64,000 bases of DNA from Pinus tabuliformis. Lineage: Eukaryota > Streptophyta > Pinopsida > Pinales > Pinaceae. This document shows positions 36,481 through 47,983 of the stretch, one piece after another (positions within the stretch are counted from its first letter, which is position 1; the number at the start of each line of letters is the position of its first letter). The notes under the pieces were generated by a model. The model worked only from the letters and a program-made list of their open reading frames with translations. It was not told the origin of the DNA and made no database searches. Where the stretch lies: contig CM062805.1 of the NCBI GenBank assembly GCA_031772625.1, forward strand, positions 510,674,102-510,738,101, read 5' to 3'. Position numbers and translations under genes: made by a program.

Positions 36481-37184
36481 TCACCAGGCACACATACCTC
36501 GCTATTTAGAGACTAAGTATACCACTCTCATGTGCTGAAAAACAAGAGATAAGGCATATCTTTAAGATAATAGAAACTGGGGCATCATACCGGATAGGAC
36601 TCCTACACCAAACGATGTGAGGTCTAGTTGGGACTTCATACCGGGGAGATCCCCTGAATGTTGGTGGGTCCAACACCATCAAGAGAAATATTGGGTAAAC
36701 TATGAAATATAAGGTTCAATCCCCTAGAATTAACTATGTTTATGGAGAGGATGATAGGTTGTATGTCCTAGACGTATAATGGGAGGGATCAGAAACCACA
36801 CTGTATGAAGTGAGTATGTTGTAGCTATCAATTCCTCTAGTTACAAAGTTCTAGTTGACTATTCCTTTGGTTATAAAAAAGTCAAAGGAACTTATCTTAA
36901 GGGGTATGACACATCTTTCATGTCACCAACTAAGTGGGTTCAAGTCCAAAGAGAAATGTTGTAATCTAACCCTTATGGAATTTATGAAAAAGTTGTTCTA
37001 CATGGTGAATTAGTGGTAACTACATCTCTAAGCTTAAAAAATATATCATTACTTTATAATTATATAATTATTAAAATCAATAATAGAATTGAAATTACAT
37101 GGTTAATTTATCTATATATATATATATATATATAACTAAAATTACCTAGTTTGTATATATAGAGGGGGTTAATTTAAGATTATG
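36481..37184. other. Unrecognised spacer
   Basis: Mixed to AT-rich, ending in an (AT)n run at about 37110-37133. No gene or known element recognised. Confidence 0.4.
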
Positions 37185-37695
37185 AGATATGTTTTTATTA
37201 AAATAAATTTTCTTTTTATTTTGTTATAGAGTTATCTTTATTTTTAATTTATCATATATTAGGAATGATAGTTTTTTCCATATTAAAAGAAAAAATTAAG
37301 TTAAAATCAAGCTAAAGACTTTAAAATGAATATACATATTTAGAAATTACAAATCTTTTTCATATCAAGAAATACAATTTAAAAATGTTTGAAAAAAAAA
37401 AAGAATTCTCTATTTTCAATTGCTTTATATAGAAAGAGATACTAAAATATATTATCTAGGTTCATTATCCAAATATATTTTGTTATTAATATTTTGTGAC
37501 GTATCATTTCTCAACTATTTATGAAAGGAAATATCCATGTTCCCTATACCCCAAAGTAAAAAGCACATTTCTACGATAACAAAAACCTTTAAGTTTCAAT
37601 TAACATTTATTTATAAAATTATATCAATTATTTTACTAAGATGTATAATGAAATATTTTTATTTGTTACTATTATTATTTTTAAATGTGATGAAT

Positions 37696-37853
37696 GGTCT
37701 GCATGGGGTAGCTCAAGTGGCGATGGTCGTGGAATGAAGTCTCACCGAACCAGAGATCTTGGGTTCGAATCTTGTGCTACCCTCCCCCCATAATGGGGTG
37801 AATAATGGACATGTAAACTCGAAAATCAGAGAGTCCTACCAAGCTTACAAAAA
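37696..37853 (+). mobile_element. tRNA-derived SINE with target-site duplication
   Basis: The body contains an A-box-like GTAGCTCAAGTGGCGATGG near 37708 and a B-box-like GGGTTCGAATC near 37770, the two internal RNA polymerase III promoter elements. It ends in an A-rich run. It is flanked by AAATGTGATGAATG (37682-37695) and AAATGTGATGCATG (37854-37867), one mismatch in 14. The sister R copy at about 15734 has a single uninterrupted AAATGTCACACCTGAAATC at this point, which serves as the empty site. SINEs depend on LINE machinery for movement. Confidence 0.85.
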
Positions 37854-37921
37854 AAATGTGATGCATGAAATCTATACTAAATGTAAAATAAATTATACAT
37901 TTCCTTATTTTTTAGTATAAA

Positions 37922-37946
37922 TAATATATATATATATATATATATT
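37922..37946. repeat. (AT)n microsatellite
   Basis: About twelve AT dinucleotides. Confidence 0.9.
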
Positions 37947-38258
37947 TAAATATAAATTATATTAAATTAATTTTAATTATATTTTCAAAGCTATAAAATT
38001 TATTAATAATTAATATAATAAATATATTTATTTCTTATAATATAATATAACATAAAATATTCATGAAAAACTCAAATATAATTATGGTGAAATATTTACA
38101 ACGAGACCTATCTCACTACTAAAGTTGGAAATCAAAATATTCTTCAAGATCTCTTTTAAATGTTGATGTTATATGAATATGTTGAACGTCAATGTAACTA
38201 AAAAGTATATAAAATTACTCCATAAATTTGATAATAACTTGGATTCTCATAATGTAGG

Positions 38259-38955
38259 CTTTTGTGATTCATGATTAATATCGAGTATTTTGTGGACTAA
38301 ATCACATAAAAGTTTTTTAGTCAACGCGTATTGAATCAATTACTGTGGTTCATCATCAGGACATAGATGGATAGTTGAACTAAGGAATTGATATATAGTA
38401 GAGATGAGTAAAAAATACCTTATTAATTAATTTATTCAATTATCTAATATTTAATTATAAAAAATTTAACGATTAGCCCCAACAGTCACATTATTTTATT
38501 AAAATATTTGAAATAAATAAAAGGAAAAACAAATAAAGTAAAAAAAAATAAACATAAGCCAAAATATATATAAGAAGAGCGATACATATTTAAGTATTTT
38601 TTTTTTTGAAACGGAAATTTAGATAGAAATTTTAAAGCCATAAAAAAATAAAAATAAAATGGGGGAAATATACCCTAATGAAAAATAATTAAAAAAAATG
38701 GGGAGGGGGAAATACCCAAAACTCTAAGTCATAAAAAGGACGAGAGCGAGCAAAAAAAAAGAAACAAAAGAAAAAAACAAATTTAAGAATAAAGGGATGG
38801 GATCCAACAATGGCTTAACTCAAAATCATTATCTCTATTAAGCATCTTGGACTTTTTTTCAATTTCAATGGCCTCCCTCAACTTACGGCGATGGAAGTGA
38901 TCAATCTTGGAAATGACGTGGGAGTCCTCAATAATAATGTGGTGTTGGATAGTTG
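38259..38955 (-). repeat. Left inverted arm of the Penelope-like element
   Basis: Reverse complement of 43326-44118 with moderate divergence. On the minus strand it encodes HHIIIEDSHVISKIDHFHRR and KLREAIEIEKKSK, the same C-terminal GIY-YIG end seen in the right arm. Confidence 0.85.
38320..38362 (-). ncRNA. Hammerhead relic in the left arm
   Basis: On the minus strand GTC, CTGATGA, a stem-loop, a degraded GAAA position and GCGTTGAC follow in order. It is the inverted partner of 44040-44082. Confidence 0.5.
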
Positions 38956-40109
38956 ACATTGTTTGTATGGCCAGTGGCCTAGAGAAGGCATCTGCAAGTG
39001 TGTTGGTATTGATGTCAATAGTCATGCTGTGGAGATGTCTTGGGCAGTTGGCAAGTCTAAAAGTTCGCAGGAGTGTTGGCATTGATGTCAACCAGACAAG
39101 CTTCGATGCTTGTTGCAGCAGATGTTGGTAGTAATGGCTTAGTTAGAATCTCATGGTAGTTGTAGGATTCATGTAGAGAATCATCAAAGTAGAAGGCTTA
39201 TTGGAAAAGTCATAAAATGATGATTACAGTGATGGCCCAGGATGGAAGTCCATCGGAGCTGCAGGCCTCATGCTGAGGACACATTGTGTATGTGATTCCT
39301 AGTTTTCGAGAGAGTTCAGGAGCAAAAGATTGGAAGTGAGGTTGGAGTTATATTTTAAGGTATCATATGGGCTCAATGTCTAGTTGGACCCCTTCCATTG
39401 GAAATTTCTCTGGAAGAGCTTTCCAATGAGATGAGGAACTCTAGAAATGGACTTGTAGGTCAAAATTCATGACCTACTGAAGTTCAGGGTGTTAAAGCCT
39501 TAAGCAGGGAAGAATCTTTCATATTACATGTCCCGCAAATTAGAGCTACAACGAGATAAGAGGATTCTAAGGAGTAGCACACAACATTCTGAATCATTGA
39601 TTAGGGATTAGTGATCCTGCATATCAAAAGTCCTAGTGATATCAACAATTGTATATCATAGGATCAACAAGAATTGCATAGCGATGATCCTGCATATCCG
39701 AGGTCCCGATGAATCACAATTGGTGATTCTTGGTGGCTAGCATCGGTGCAAAAAATAGAAAAGCGTTGCGATTTGAACCTATAGTGTTAAATTGTCGAGA
39801 AAGCCAAAATGGAAAATACAAAGGAATTCATTGCGAAACAAAGGTTGGCATGCCTCTTTCTCTCTTCTCTAGGAGTACACGTGGAGGCATTTGATTGAGT
39901 CTGATGAGGACGCCTAGAAACTAATGATGGGCTTCGATGAGGGCAAGTGGCAAGATCTGATTCGTTCTGATAAATGACACATGGCTGCTTACATCAACAT
40001 GATGTCACGGTATAGAGGGACACGTGGTAGAGTGTTTCAGTGTTTATGGATGGCCTAATGGGCCATATCTAAATTACATGTGATGCCACATGGCATGAGA
40101 TGACATCAC

Positions 40110-40750
40110 TTCGACGATCAGAGGTTTACAATGGTTCGCTCATGTGGCACAATGAAATTTCACTGGGATGTGAGATAGCAAGTGGTCGTGAAGCCTTAAG
40201 GAAACCAAGGGCCAAGGCTTAATAGACGGTGCCTATCAACTATCATCAACCGACGATCGAAGGTTTTCCATAGTTGGCACATTGGCCACATTTGGAAATC
40301 ATCAATTAGTGGGCTAGCATGTGGTCGTGAAGTCTTAAGGAACTGAAGGCTAGGGTTGAACAGAGGGGCCTATCAACAATCGATAACCAATGATTTGTGG
40401 TTGTTGGCATATGGGAAACAAGTGAAAAACGCCAGTAAGGGGGCTCCCTTGGTGCTAGAGCTTGGTTGTGGAAAATACAAGAAACCAAGGGCTCATAAAT
40501 CTATCAAAAGAAGAAGGCCCCCGACAGAGTGCTAAAATACTTAGTGCCTTAAGGCCAAACCCCTGGTCACTGCCCTCGGTCCTATGGTGAGAACTGTGAT
40601 GTAATGGTTGAGCAGAAGGAGCTTAAAAATTGGAGATCGACGATCACAGGCTTGTGGTTGCTGGCACATTGGCAAAAAATGAAAAACGCCGATATATGGG
40701 GCTCTAATATGGTTGGCGCTTGGTCACAACACTGTTCCTATGGTGAAGAT
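40110..40750 (+). repeat. Degenerate tandem repeat, about 130-140 bp period
   Basis: CGACGATC...GGTT...GGCACATTGGC occurs near 40111, 40252 and 40648, with a weaker unit near 40385. Each is followed by AAGTGGTCGTGAAG or GCTTGGTCAC-like sequence and AAGGAAACCAAGGGC variants. Confidence 0.6.
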
Positions 40751-41499
40751 ACAACAAGGATCTAATCGAAAGGGGCATGAATATCGAAGGTTGAAAATTT
40801 GTAGTTTGCAATGTTGCGATGAAAACTTCTGATACAATAGTACATAGGAGCATTGAAGGCATATGTGTCGGCAGTTGCAAGATTGAATGAGCATAGTGGA
40901 GTTGGTCTCAGGAATGTATGGAGATTGTTAGATATCACTTGGTCAAGGGCAAGGACCACAATATTAATGAAAAGAGTGTTGGGTTTGCCATGAGATGAGA
41001 CACGTTATTCCTATGCTCTGATGCACGTCTTAGTGAGTTAAGAGGATAGATGGATCATCAGAAAAATCTGAGACAAGGAAACAAGGACAATGGTCCACAG
41101 AAAGGCCATGCCTGAGTACAGTGAAGCCATGTTGAAGTGTTGTCAAGCTCTGTGAGCCTTGAATAGGCATGGAGAGTCTCAGTGATGGGAGAGCTACAAC
41201 ATAGAGAGGATTGTGCCTGGTTTGAGTAAGCAGGTGGACTGAGAATTAATTCTTAGTATGGGGAAATAGTCAGGTGCCCATTCTCAGTGAACATAGTGGT
41301 AGAGACCGAGACCAATGCATAAAGCAAAGTATAGGGCCATGTTGAGGTACAACATGCAGTGTTGACACAGAAGGTGTGGCAACATCGATTGGGCTGAACA
41401 GTAGAGGAAAAAAAAACTAGGAGCTCGATTGAGAATGAGAGGGGAATGCAACATTGTTGTGAGTTAGAGCCAAGAGGGAAGTGCTCTTTGTGTGTGCAC

Positions 41500-41900
41500 T
41501 ATTGTGAAAGGCTAAGTGAGAGCAAGTTTTGTGTGAAAAGGTCGATAGTGCCTACGTAGAAGAAAAGAGATCTTGAGAGCCGCATTTTGTGTGTTAGGCC
41601 AAAGGTGCCTGTTCTCTATGTGTAAAGGCAATAGTTTCATGTGATGTGTGCGTTAGGCCGAGAGGTGCCTGTGCAGTATGTGTAAAGGTCGATAATTTCC
41701 TGAGCTTTGAGACAACGTTGAATTGCCTACTCTCTGTGTTAAATGCGTAAGTTTCCTGAGTTGTGTGAATAAGGTTTTGTCTGTGTCTTAGAGAGCAGAA
41801 GTCCCAAAGCTGAGCCTGTTTTGTGTGAAGAAAGGTCGAGAGTAGACTGTGTGATGTGAAAGCAGAAAGGCCGATAGTGGAGTGATAGCTAATGAAGAGC
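41500..41900 (+). repeat. Degenerate tandem repeat with GTGTTAGGCC...GGTGCCTGT motif
   Basis: GTGTGTTAGGCCAAAGGTGCCTGTTCTCTATGTGTAAAGG (split here by variants) recurs near 41600 and 41650. Related GTGTGAA...GGTCGATAG units lie on either side. Confidence 0.55.
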
Positions 41901-42349
41901 AAAGATCAAAGGGTTGTGTGGACAATGGCTAGTGACTAATGTTGAGTAGATCAGTGAGCTGCTAAAGATTGTTGCAGAGAGTTGTAGAGTGCAACAGAGA
42001 TTTTAGATAAAAAGTTGTTATCAGGTAGAGTTGCTTCCAAACTACAATTAACATTCAGTTCCTATTTGAATGTGGGTTGGTGAATGCAAAACAAGAAGTT
42101 GGTGCTTCAATCACTAGTGGAGCTGGGGAAGGTTTGGGGGTTGGTGCCTCCTTCAAGTTGGTTCATGCAACAAATCCGTGAGTTTGGTACCTCACATGGT
42201 GCTTCTGGAAAATTGGATAGGTGTCTGCAAACAGAGGGATTTGGTTCTTCCTACTAATCGATGCTAGTAAACAATCAAAGGGAGTGGGTGCTTCCTGTGA
42301 GTGGGTGCTCACAAAACCAAACTTATGTAATAGAGTGGGTGCTCTTAAT

Positions 42350-42606
42350 TTACATCAATAACAACAACAAGCTTTATGGTTTTTTCCCGAAAGGATTTCC
42401 ACATGAAAGACCTTGTGTCTATGTGAATGAAGCTTATGGTTTGTTTTCTTATGTGTTGATTTTATGTTTCTTCCAGACTATATACTATTGTTGGTTATAT
42501 GGTTGGATTCCAAGTTTAAATAAGAAAAGTAAACTGGCATAAAGAAGTAAAAATTAGCCTTAACACTGATTCACCCTCCTCTTAGTATTATCATTGTTTC
42601 CCAACA
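42350..42606 (+). repeat. LTR-tail-like sequence
   Basis: GTTTTTTCCCGAAAGGATTTCCACATG-like sequence near 42378 and a CACCCTCCTCTTAGTATTATC...CCCAACA ending near 42605 resemble the 3' end of conifer Copia LTRs. The matching 5' part and partner LTR were not identified. Confidence 0.35.
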
Positions 42607-42639
42607 TGTGGTGCTTAGTCTTTAGGATAAATTAGATTT

Positions 42640-43486
42640 ATTTCTTCAACATATTAACAATCAATCAAGATCCATAAAATTCACCATGGAATCTGAGGTT
42701 AATGGCATCCTTCCCTTCCTTGATGTTGTGGTCTCTAAGAAGTCTCATGGTTCTTTTTCTCACTAATTTTTTTGTGAGAAAACGAACATCGAGAAATATC
42801 TTCAAGTTGTCTCCCATCATTATCCTGCCCAAAAATTGGGGATTCTAAACACTCTAGCTACTCGTGCTTTACGTGTTTCTGATGAACGTCACCTGATGGG
42901 TGAGAAAACCCATCTCCTTAATGTTTTTGAAATGAATGGTTATAGTAGATCCTAGGGTATCAAAGATTTTGTTAAGGCTAGCAAAGGTTCGAAGATTAAG
43001 AGAGAACCTACAGAGTTTGATTCCAATGTCCAACTTCCCTTTATTCAAGGAAATATGGATAAGATTGCTCGTGTTCTCAGGAAGCATCCTTTTTCCTCCA
43101 CTTTCAGACCCTTGAACACGATTCGTATCTCCCTGAGATCAGTCAAGGACCCAGTGAATCCCAAAGACATGAAAGGTGTGTATTTGATCCCTTGTTCCTA
43201 TGGGACTTCTTATGTTGGAGAAATTGGTCGTTCCATTAATGAAAGGATTAAGGAACATGTGGTTGACATAAAAACATTGCAAGACTTGCTCCTCAACCTT
43301 AGCAGAATATGCATAGTAGGCTAAGCACCACATTGTTATTGAGGACTCCTAGGTTATTGCCAAGATCGATCACCTCCATCACCGTAAGTTGAGGGAGGCC
43401 ATTGAAATTGAAAAAAGTTCCAAGACACTTAATAGAGACGATGGTTGGAAGTTAAGCCATTTTTGGATCCCATCTCTTTATTCTTA
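42640..43486 (+). pseudogene. Penelope-like ORF remnant: RT end, linker and GIY-YIG endonuclease
   Basis: The plus strand encodes, in order, NGILPFLDVVVSKK, typical of the thumb side of Penelope reverse transcriptases, then a linker with NMDKIARVLRKHPF, then the GIY-YIG core KGVYLIPC...YVGEIGRS...ERIKEHV (about 43172-43260). The C-terminal HHIVIED...KIDHLHHRKLREAIEIEK block follows and is shared with the left arm. In the family the GIY-YIG nuclease nicks DNA to prime reverse transcription. The catalytic palm of the reverse transcriptase was not seen. A broken fossil. The GIY-YIG assignment is firm, the lineage name (Dryad-like) is inference. Confidence 0.8.
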
Positions 43487-44118
43487 GGTTTTCTTCTTCT
43501 TCTTCTTCTTCTTTCTTTTTTTTTTTTTTTTTTCGCTCGCTCTCTTCCTTTTTATGAGTTAGAGTTTTGAGTATTCCCCCCTCCCCATTCGTTTACTTAG
43601 TTTTCATTAGAAATTTCCTCTTTTATTTTATTTTATTATATCTTTTATTATTATTATTATTAATAATATTTAATTTTTTTTAATGACTTTACAATTTTTA
43701 TCTAAATTTCCTTTTGAAAAGAAAAAAGAATAATAATAATCTATTAAATAAGTATCGCTCTTCTTATATATTTTGACTTATGTTTATTTTTTTGTATATA
43801 TTTTGACTTGTGTTTATTTTTTTTTTCAATTATTTAGTTTTTCTATTATTTATTTCTTGTTTACAGATATGTAAAGAAATATTTTAATAAAATAATGTTA
43901 CTGTTGGGGCTAACCGTTAAAATTTTTATAATTAAATAATAGATAATTGAATAAATTAATTAACAAAGTATTTTGACTATTGGGATTAGCTGTTGCATCT
44001 CTACTATATATCAATTTTGTAGTTCAGTTATCCATCTATGTCCTGATGATGAAATACAATAAGTGATTTGAAACGCGTTGACTGAAAAAAACTTCTATAT
44101 GATTTAGTCCAGAAAATA
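43326..44118 (+). repeat. Right inverted arm of the Penelope-like element
   Basis: Counterpart of 38259-38955. It holds the GIY-YIG C-terminus, a C/T-rich run at 43490-43530, AT-rich sequence and the outer hammerhead. Confidence 0.85.
44040..44082 (+). ncRNA. Hammerhead ribozyme motif at the Penelope-like right end
   Basis: GTC (stem I), CTGATGA at 44043-44049, stem II TGAAATAC / GTGATTTG with loop AATAA, GAAA at 44070-44073, a two-base-pair stem III and GAC closing stem I at 44080-44082. This small-stem-III layout is the form known from Penelope-like elements, where such motifs are thought to act best as dimers. It is the best preserved of the hammerhead motifs in the window. Confidence 0.65.
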
Positions 44119-44119
44119 C

Positions 44120-45845
44120 TCAATATTAAATTAGATTATTTTGAAAGCGCGTAATATGAAATTTAATAGCAACCATGTAGTTAGGATCTTTTATGCAAAT
44201 ACATTGTTTTTAACCTTAAAAAATATGGAAATCATGAAAGGTAAGGTAGTATCATATTACTTATGATTTTATGAACACCAAATTAATAAACATATTATAA
44301 TATTTAATTTTAATAGAAGAAAATATTATATATTTTTTGAAATTTATTTATAATTAAATTTGGATTTTATTAAATAATGAAAAAGTTGCGAGTGTTGCAA
44401 CTCACCTCACTATATAACCACTCGAGAAAGCACCTTCAATGTAATCATTATATTGTGAGCACCTGTTTTAACCTTGCTTCGAGTTTAAATTTAAACTTTT
44501 GAAAACTAGTGAAGGTCTGTTTTTAGGTTAAGAGGTATATTTTATAACAATATGATTTGCAATTTTGTTTGTATTCAATATGGAGTTGATACATATTCTT
44601 AAAAAAAGCTAAAAAAAGAATATTCGCTATAATAAAAATAGAAATGATTATGCATATTTGGTTAGTTTTAATTAAAGGCTTTCTAAAACATTGATAATCA
44701 AATGCAAGGGTGCTACAACAAAAGAGACATCACAATAATAGCATAGAGAACTAGAATCATAAAATGTTCAAACCACATTTTATTAAAGGCCTGCAACCTT
44801 GCTTCCCGGTCTCTCACAAATGATCACACTCTTATTTATAGTTGAGAAAGAAAGATCTAGAGTTCTGAAGATATAATTCTTCTTCTATACTTTTCTAAGA
44901 AGTTGAGAAAACATCTCCATAACTTTTTCATAAATAAAATACATTTTCTTTTCTTTTTCTTTATTCCTTTTCTTCCTTTCTTTTGGACTTTTTTCTTTCT
45001 TTCTTACATATTATTTGTAGACCTTTACATAGCCTAGTATTTTCTAAAAATCTACAAAATCTAGAATTCTCTAAAATCTTCTTAGAAAAATACATATTTT
45101 ATTATGATTATCGTGCATGAGACTCATGAGGCAGAAAATTTTATGACCTGGTAGTCATAAGTATTCAACTTGCTTAGTCATAGGTCCCACATATAATGTT
45201 ATTGCTGGTGATGGGCTTGTCCCAGTTGTTTTATTATTTTCTTTATTCTTCTAAGGTCCCATAGTTTACGTCTTTGTCCAATTATCTTGTCTACAAAATC
45301 ATTTTCGTCCAACTCTCCTTTGGTGGTGTTGATTCCCTGCTTCATTCCACTACATCTCTCCTTAGTCATATTCTTCATAAGTTTCCATAAACTTGTCAAT
45401 CTCAACATCTATCTCTATCCTTTGCTGATGCATATCGTTGTTACCCATACCTTTTTTCCTGCATACAAAATTGGTATGGTTGGTATTGTTTCTTTGTTAT
45501 ACTCATTATTCAATATTTCTACTCTCAAGTCTCTGAATTGATCTGAACTCTCCTTCAGATACAATATCTTTGTAGTGTTTTCCTCTTGCTAAAGAGTTTT
45601 AATGCCCTTATTCAATGTTGGCTCATATGATTCATCTTGTTCCAATTATAATCTTGCATATTGAATGCACACCCTTAAGTCCATTGTTATTTCTTCCAAG
45701 ATGTTTAGCCCTGCATCCAAATAAACAAAATTATATTAAACTCGATTTGTAGATTCTGTGCAAGATTCATCCCTTGTCAATCATTCTTCTATATCTTCCT
45801 CAGGTCCTACTTGAAATTCTTCCAACATCTCAATTTCTTCTTTAT
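44120..45845 (+). repeat. Dispersed repeat R, copy 2, right half
   Basis: Continues the alignment with copy 1 from about 16240 to 17905 and then diverges. Its right part overlaps the left LTR and internal region of the minus-strand element at 44694-47283. Confidence 0.8.
44694..45117 (-). repeat. 3' LTR of the minus-strand element
   Basis: Shares TAATAGCATAGAGAACT, TTTTATTAAAGGCCT and AAAATACATATTTT with 46918-47283 and with 16865-17150. Confidence 0.65.
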
Positions 45846-46900
45846 ACTCCATGATCATTCCATGTGGAAATTGTTTTGCATCCACCTCATTCAATTGAAA
45901 ATATGCTTCTTTTGGAGTTTTGTTGATGCCTCTATCCACAAAGGACAATTCTACATATCCTCCCTCATGGTCTACATGTCCTGCACTTGAACACATTTGA
46001 TTAATTTTAAAAATGCGAGTTTCTTGAGCCCCTTCTCATGATCCTAGCATTATCTTCTTCTTGAATTTTCACATGGTCCATGAGACTTTCCATCAATATC
46101 CTCTCCCCGTCCCCATCATCTTCTTCACTAAGGAGTGGTCCTTGTTTTTCTTCATAGAGGTAAAGAACCTCTATCTCATACTTAGTTTTCCTAAGTTCTC
46201 TATTCTATAACGAGGAGCTCAAGTTTTTCTTAAGCCTCTCTTATAGCATAAGCCACTTTGCCTTTTTCTTCCTCAACACCCAACCATATCTCTGGTCTTC
46301 CTCCATTTCTTCTAACAACTACATAATTACACTAAGCCTCTCTTTCAACTCAGCCATATCTTTGTTAAATTTATTTTTTCTCATTCTCCTTGTCATGCCA
46401 TTTATTTTGGCATAATTTTTTTCTCTGTTGTGGGTTGCACTTGAATCTTTGTAATAACTATCAGTAGTTATCTTCCTTCTTCCTTTGTAAGATTCACGTG
46501 GATCATTGTGAGCTACAACTAAACCTCTTTAGTAAGAAGCCATCCCCATTAACCTGTTGCCCAATACCTCACCAAGCTTCTTCCTTAGCTCAACCTTTTG
46601 GCATTCCTATGATTCTTTCCTCTAGAACCTCTTGAGCACTCCTTTTTCTTCTAGGATTATGCACCTATTGACACTCTTGAGAACTTATCTTGTGCTCTTC
46701 TTTTCCCACCTTAGTTGGAACTTTCTGAGGTTCTTTGACACGATCTTATTTCACCCAATAACATCACCGGTTCTTTGTTACAACTCCCTTATCTATCATT
46801 ATTCGCCTCATGCCTTCTTTCACTGCTACTACCTATTATCATGTAGAAACACACATCCTTTATTATCCATGCAATATATTATCTACTTCAAGACCCATTC
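45199..46900 (-). pseudogene. Lys/Glu-rich ORF remnant of the non-autonomous element
   Basis: Reading the minus strand from the primer-binding side, the coding remnant is highly charged with predicted coiled-coil character. It contains a DQRYGWVLRKKKAKW block that matches DQRHGWTMRKRVKW in the 56.5-63.5 kb element (near 58773-58815). Later come acidic stretches (EEIEMLEEFQVGPEED), and near its 3' end VDKIIGQRRKLWD, matching GQLRDKVWDPGG of the other element near 61855-61890. The function is unknown and it resembles no standard Gag or Pol domain I recognise. A broken fossil. Confidence 0.5.
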
Positions 46901-46917
46901 CTACTCTGATACCAAAA

Positions 46918-47283
46918 TGATAATGGAGTGTGACAATGGAAGCTACACCACAATAATAGCATAGAGAACTCAAATCATAAAACATTCAAAACAAATTTTA
47001 TTAAAGGCCTAAACCCTACTTCTAGGTCTTTAGAGAATTATTGGATTGTTAGTTATACTTGAAAAGGAAATATCTAGAGTTTTGAAGGGATAATTCTCCT
47101 AAGTTGAGAAAAAAATCCTAATAATTTTTTCCTAAATAAAATATGTTTTTTTTTTACATATTGGTTTTATACTTTTTATATAGTTTAGTATTTTCTAAAA
47201 ATATACAAAATCTAGAATCCTACAAAATATACAAAAGCTCAAAATCCTACAAAATACATATTTTCTTATGATGCCCCTGCCTC
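46918..47283 (-). repeat. 5' LTR of the minus-strand element
   Basis: Adjacent to the minus-strand primer-binding site. Same landmarks as the 3' LTR. Confidence 0.65.
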
Positions 47284-47419
47284 ATAATCCCATTCTCATT
47301 CTGCTCACTTGGTTTCTTCTTTGCGTTGATGGGTCTATTCTAGAGCCCAGAATGATGGAAATGTGAGATTTTGTCCATGCTCAATTTGGAATTGGCACGT
47401 GTCTATTAAAAAAAAACTA

Positions 47420-47735
47420 TAAATAGAAAACAATACCTTCTACAATAAAAACATAAATGATTATACATATTTGGTTAGTCTTAATTAAAAACATTATAAA
47501 ATATCAATAATCTCACTCTCATTTTGTTCGTTGTTAATATTACAATTCGGTATAGAAGAGATGTGGGAAAAAAATTTCACAATCTGATAGAGAAGAGATG
47601 TGGGAAAAACATTTCACAATTTAGTATAGAAGAGATATGGGGCAAAAAATTCACTTTCACTCTTCAAGTTATAAATAAAATATTTTGATGTTATGTTAAA
47701 AATATAATTTCATATCAATTTTATAGAGATACAAT
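47420..47735 (+). repeat. Direct repeat flanking the Copia element, left copy
   Basis: Contains ATGATTATACATATTTGGTTAG, AATATCAATAATCTCA and repeated AGAAGAGATGTGGGAAAAA. It matches 53236-53507 on the other side of the Copia element. Related but more diverged copies lie near 44600-44720 and 54600-54790. Confidence 0.75.
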
Positions 47736-47983
47736 TGTTGGAATAATGTAGAAATGATATGTCTAGATAGAGTTGATGAGTTGTGTTCTCGTAGTTAGTT
47801 TTTAAGTCTATCTGTCATGAGTTGTGTCTTTGTAGTTTGTGTTGTGAGTCAGTGATCCAGATTATTTGGATCTAGATTGTCTTAGAAGCTGTATATGTGT
47901 GACTATATAATGTATTGGTTGTCCAAACAATTTGAGTAATAACATTTGGTTTTATTATTTTGTACCTCTCTAATTTTCTAATA
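47736..47983 (+). repeat. 5' LTR of the Copia element
   Basis: Starts TGTTGGAATAATG. Ends just before the primer-binding site. Confidence 0.9.

Larger units (their letters stand above)
37185..38250 (+). repeat. Dispersed repeat R, copy 2, left half
   Basis: Aligns with 15195-16245 of copy 1. It is interrupted by a SINE at 37696-37853 and then by the Penelope-like insertion at about 38250, and continues at 44120. Confidence 0.8.
39132..42599. other. Interior of the Penelope-like insertion, mostly unrecognised
   Basis: About 3.5 kb of mixed composition without a recognisable reverse-transcriptase core. It holds degenerate tandem repeats (40110-40750 and 41500-41900) and ends in LTR-tail-like sequence near 42600. 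It may be a nested LTR remnant or the element's own long 5' region. Confidence 0.4.
38259..44118 (+). mobile_element. Penelope-like retroelement insertion with long inverted arms
   Basis: The element is bounded by inverted arms of about 700-790 bases (38259-38955 and 43326-44118). These contain hammerhead motifs at their outer ends and the C-terminal coding part of a GIY-YIG endonuclease further in. Right of centre lies the end of the reverse transcriptase/linker and the GIY-YIG domain. An inverted, truncated self-copy at one end is a known Penelope layout. The insertion splits dispersed repeat R: TAACTTGGATT on the left and TAAATTAGATTA on the right resemble a decayed target-site duplication, and copy 1 of R (near 16240) is uninterrupted. 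A fossil, clearly broken, and holding other sequence (39130-42600) inside. Conifer Penelope-like elements (Dryad) are the expected relatives. Confidence 0.8.
44694..47283 (-). mobile_element. Minus-strand non-autonomous LTR element with Lys/Glu-rich ORF
   Basis: Direct repeats of about 360-425 bases (44694-45117 and 46918-47283, diverged) flank a 1.8 kb interior. Just left of the right repeat, CTCTGATACCA (46903-46913) is, on the minus strand, a TGGTATCAGAG primer-binding site for initiator-Met tRNA, which fixes the orientation. The interior codes on the minus strand for charged, coiled-coil-like protein, including DQRYGWVLRKKK near 46290-46330 and KLWDLRR near 45230. No pol domains were seen. 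The element looks old and broken, and its boundaries are accurate to within about 10-20 bases. Confidence 0.65.

Noticed and set aside
37700-37790. Possible tRNA gene
   Set aside because: A and B boxes are present but the sequence does not fold as a complete tRNA and is embedded in a unit with target-site duplications, so SINE is the better call.
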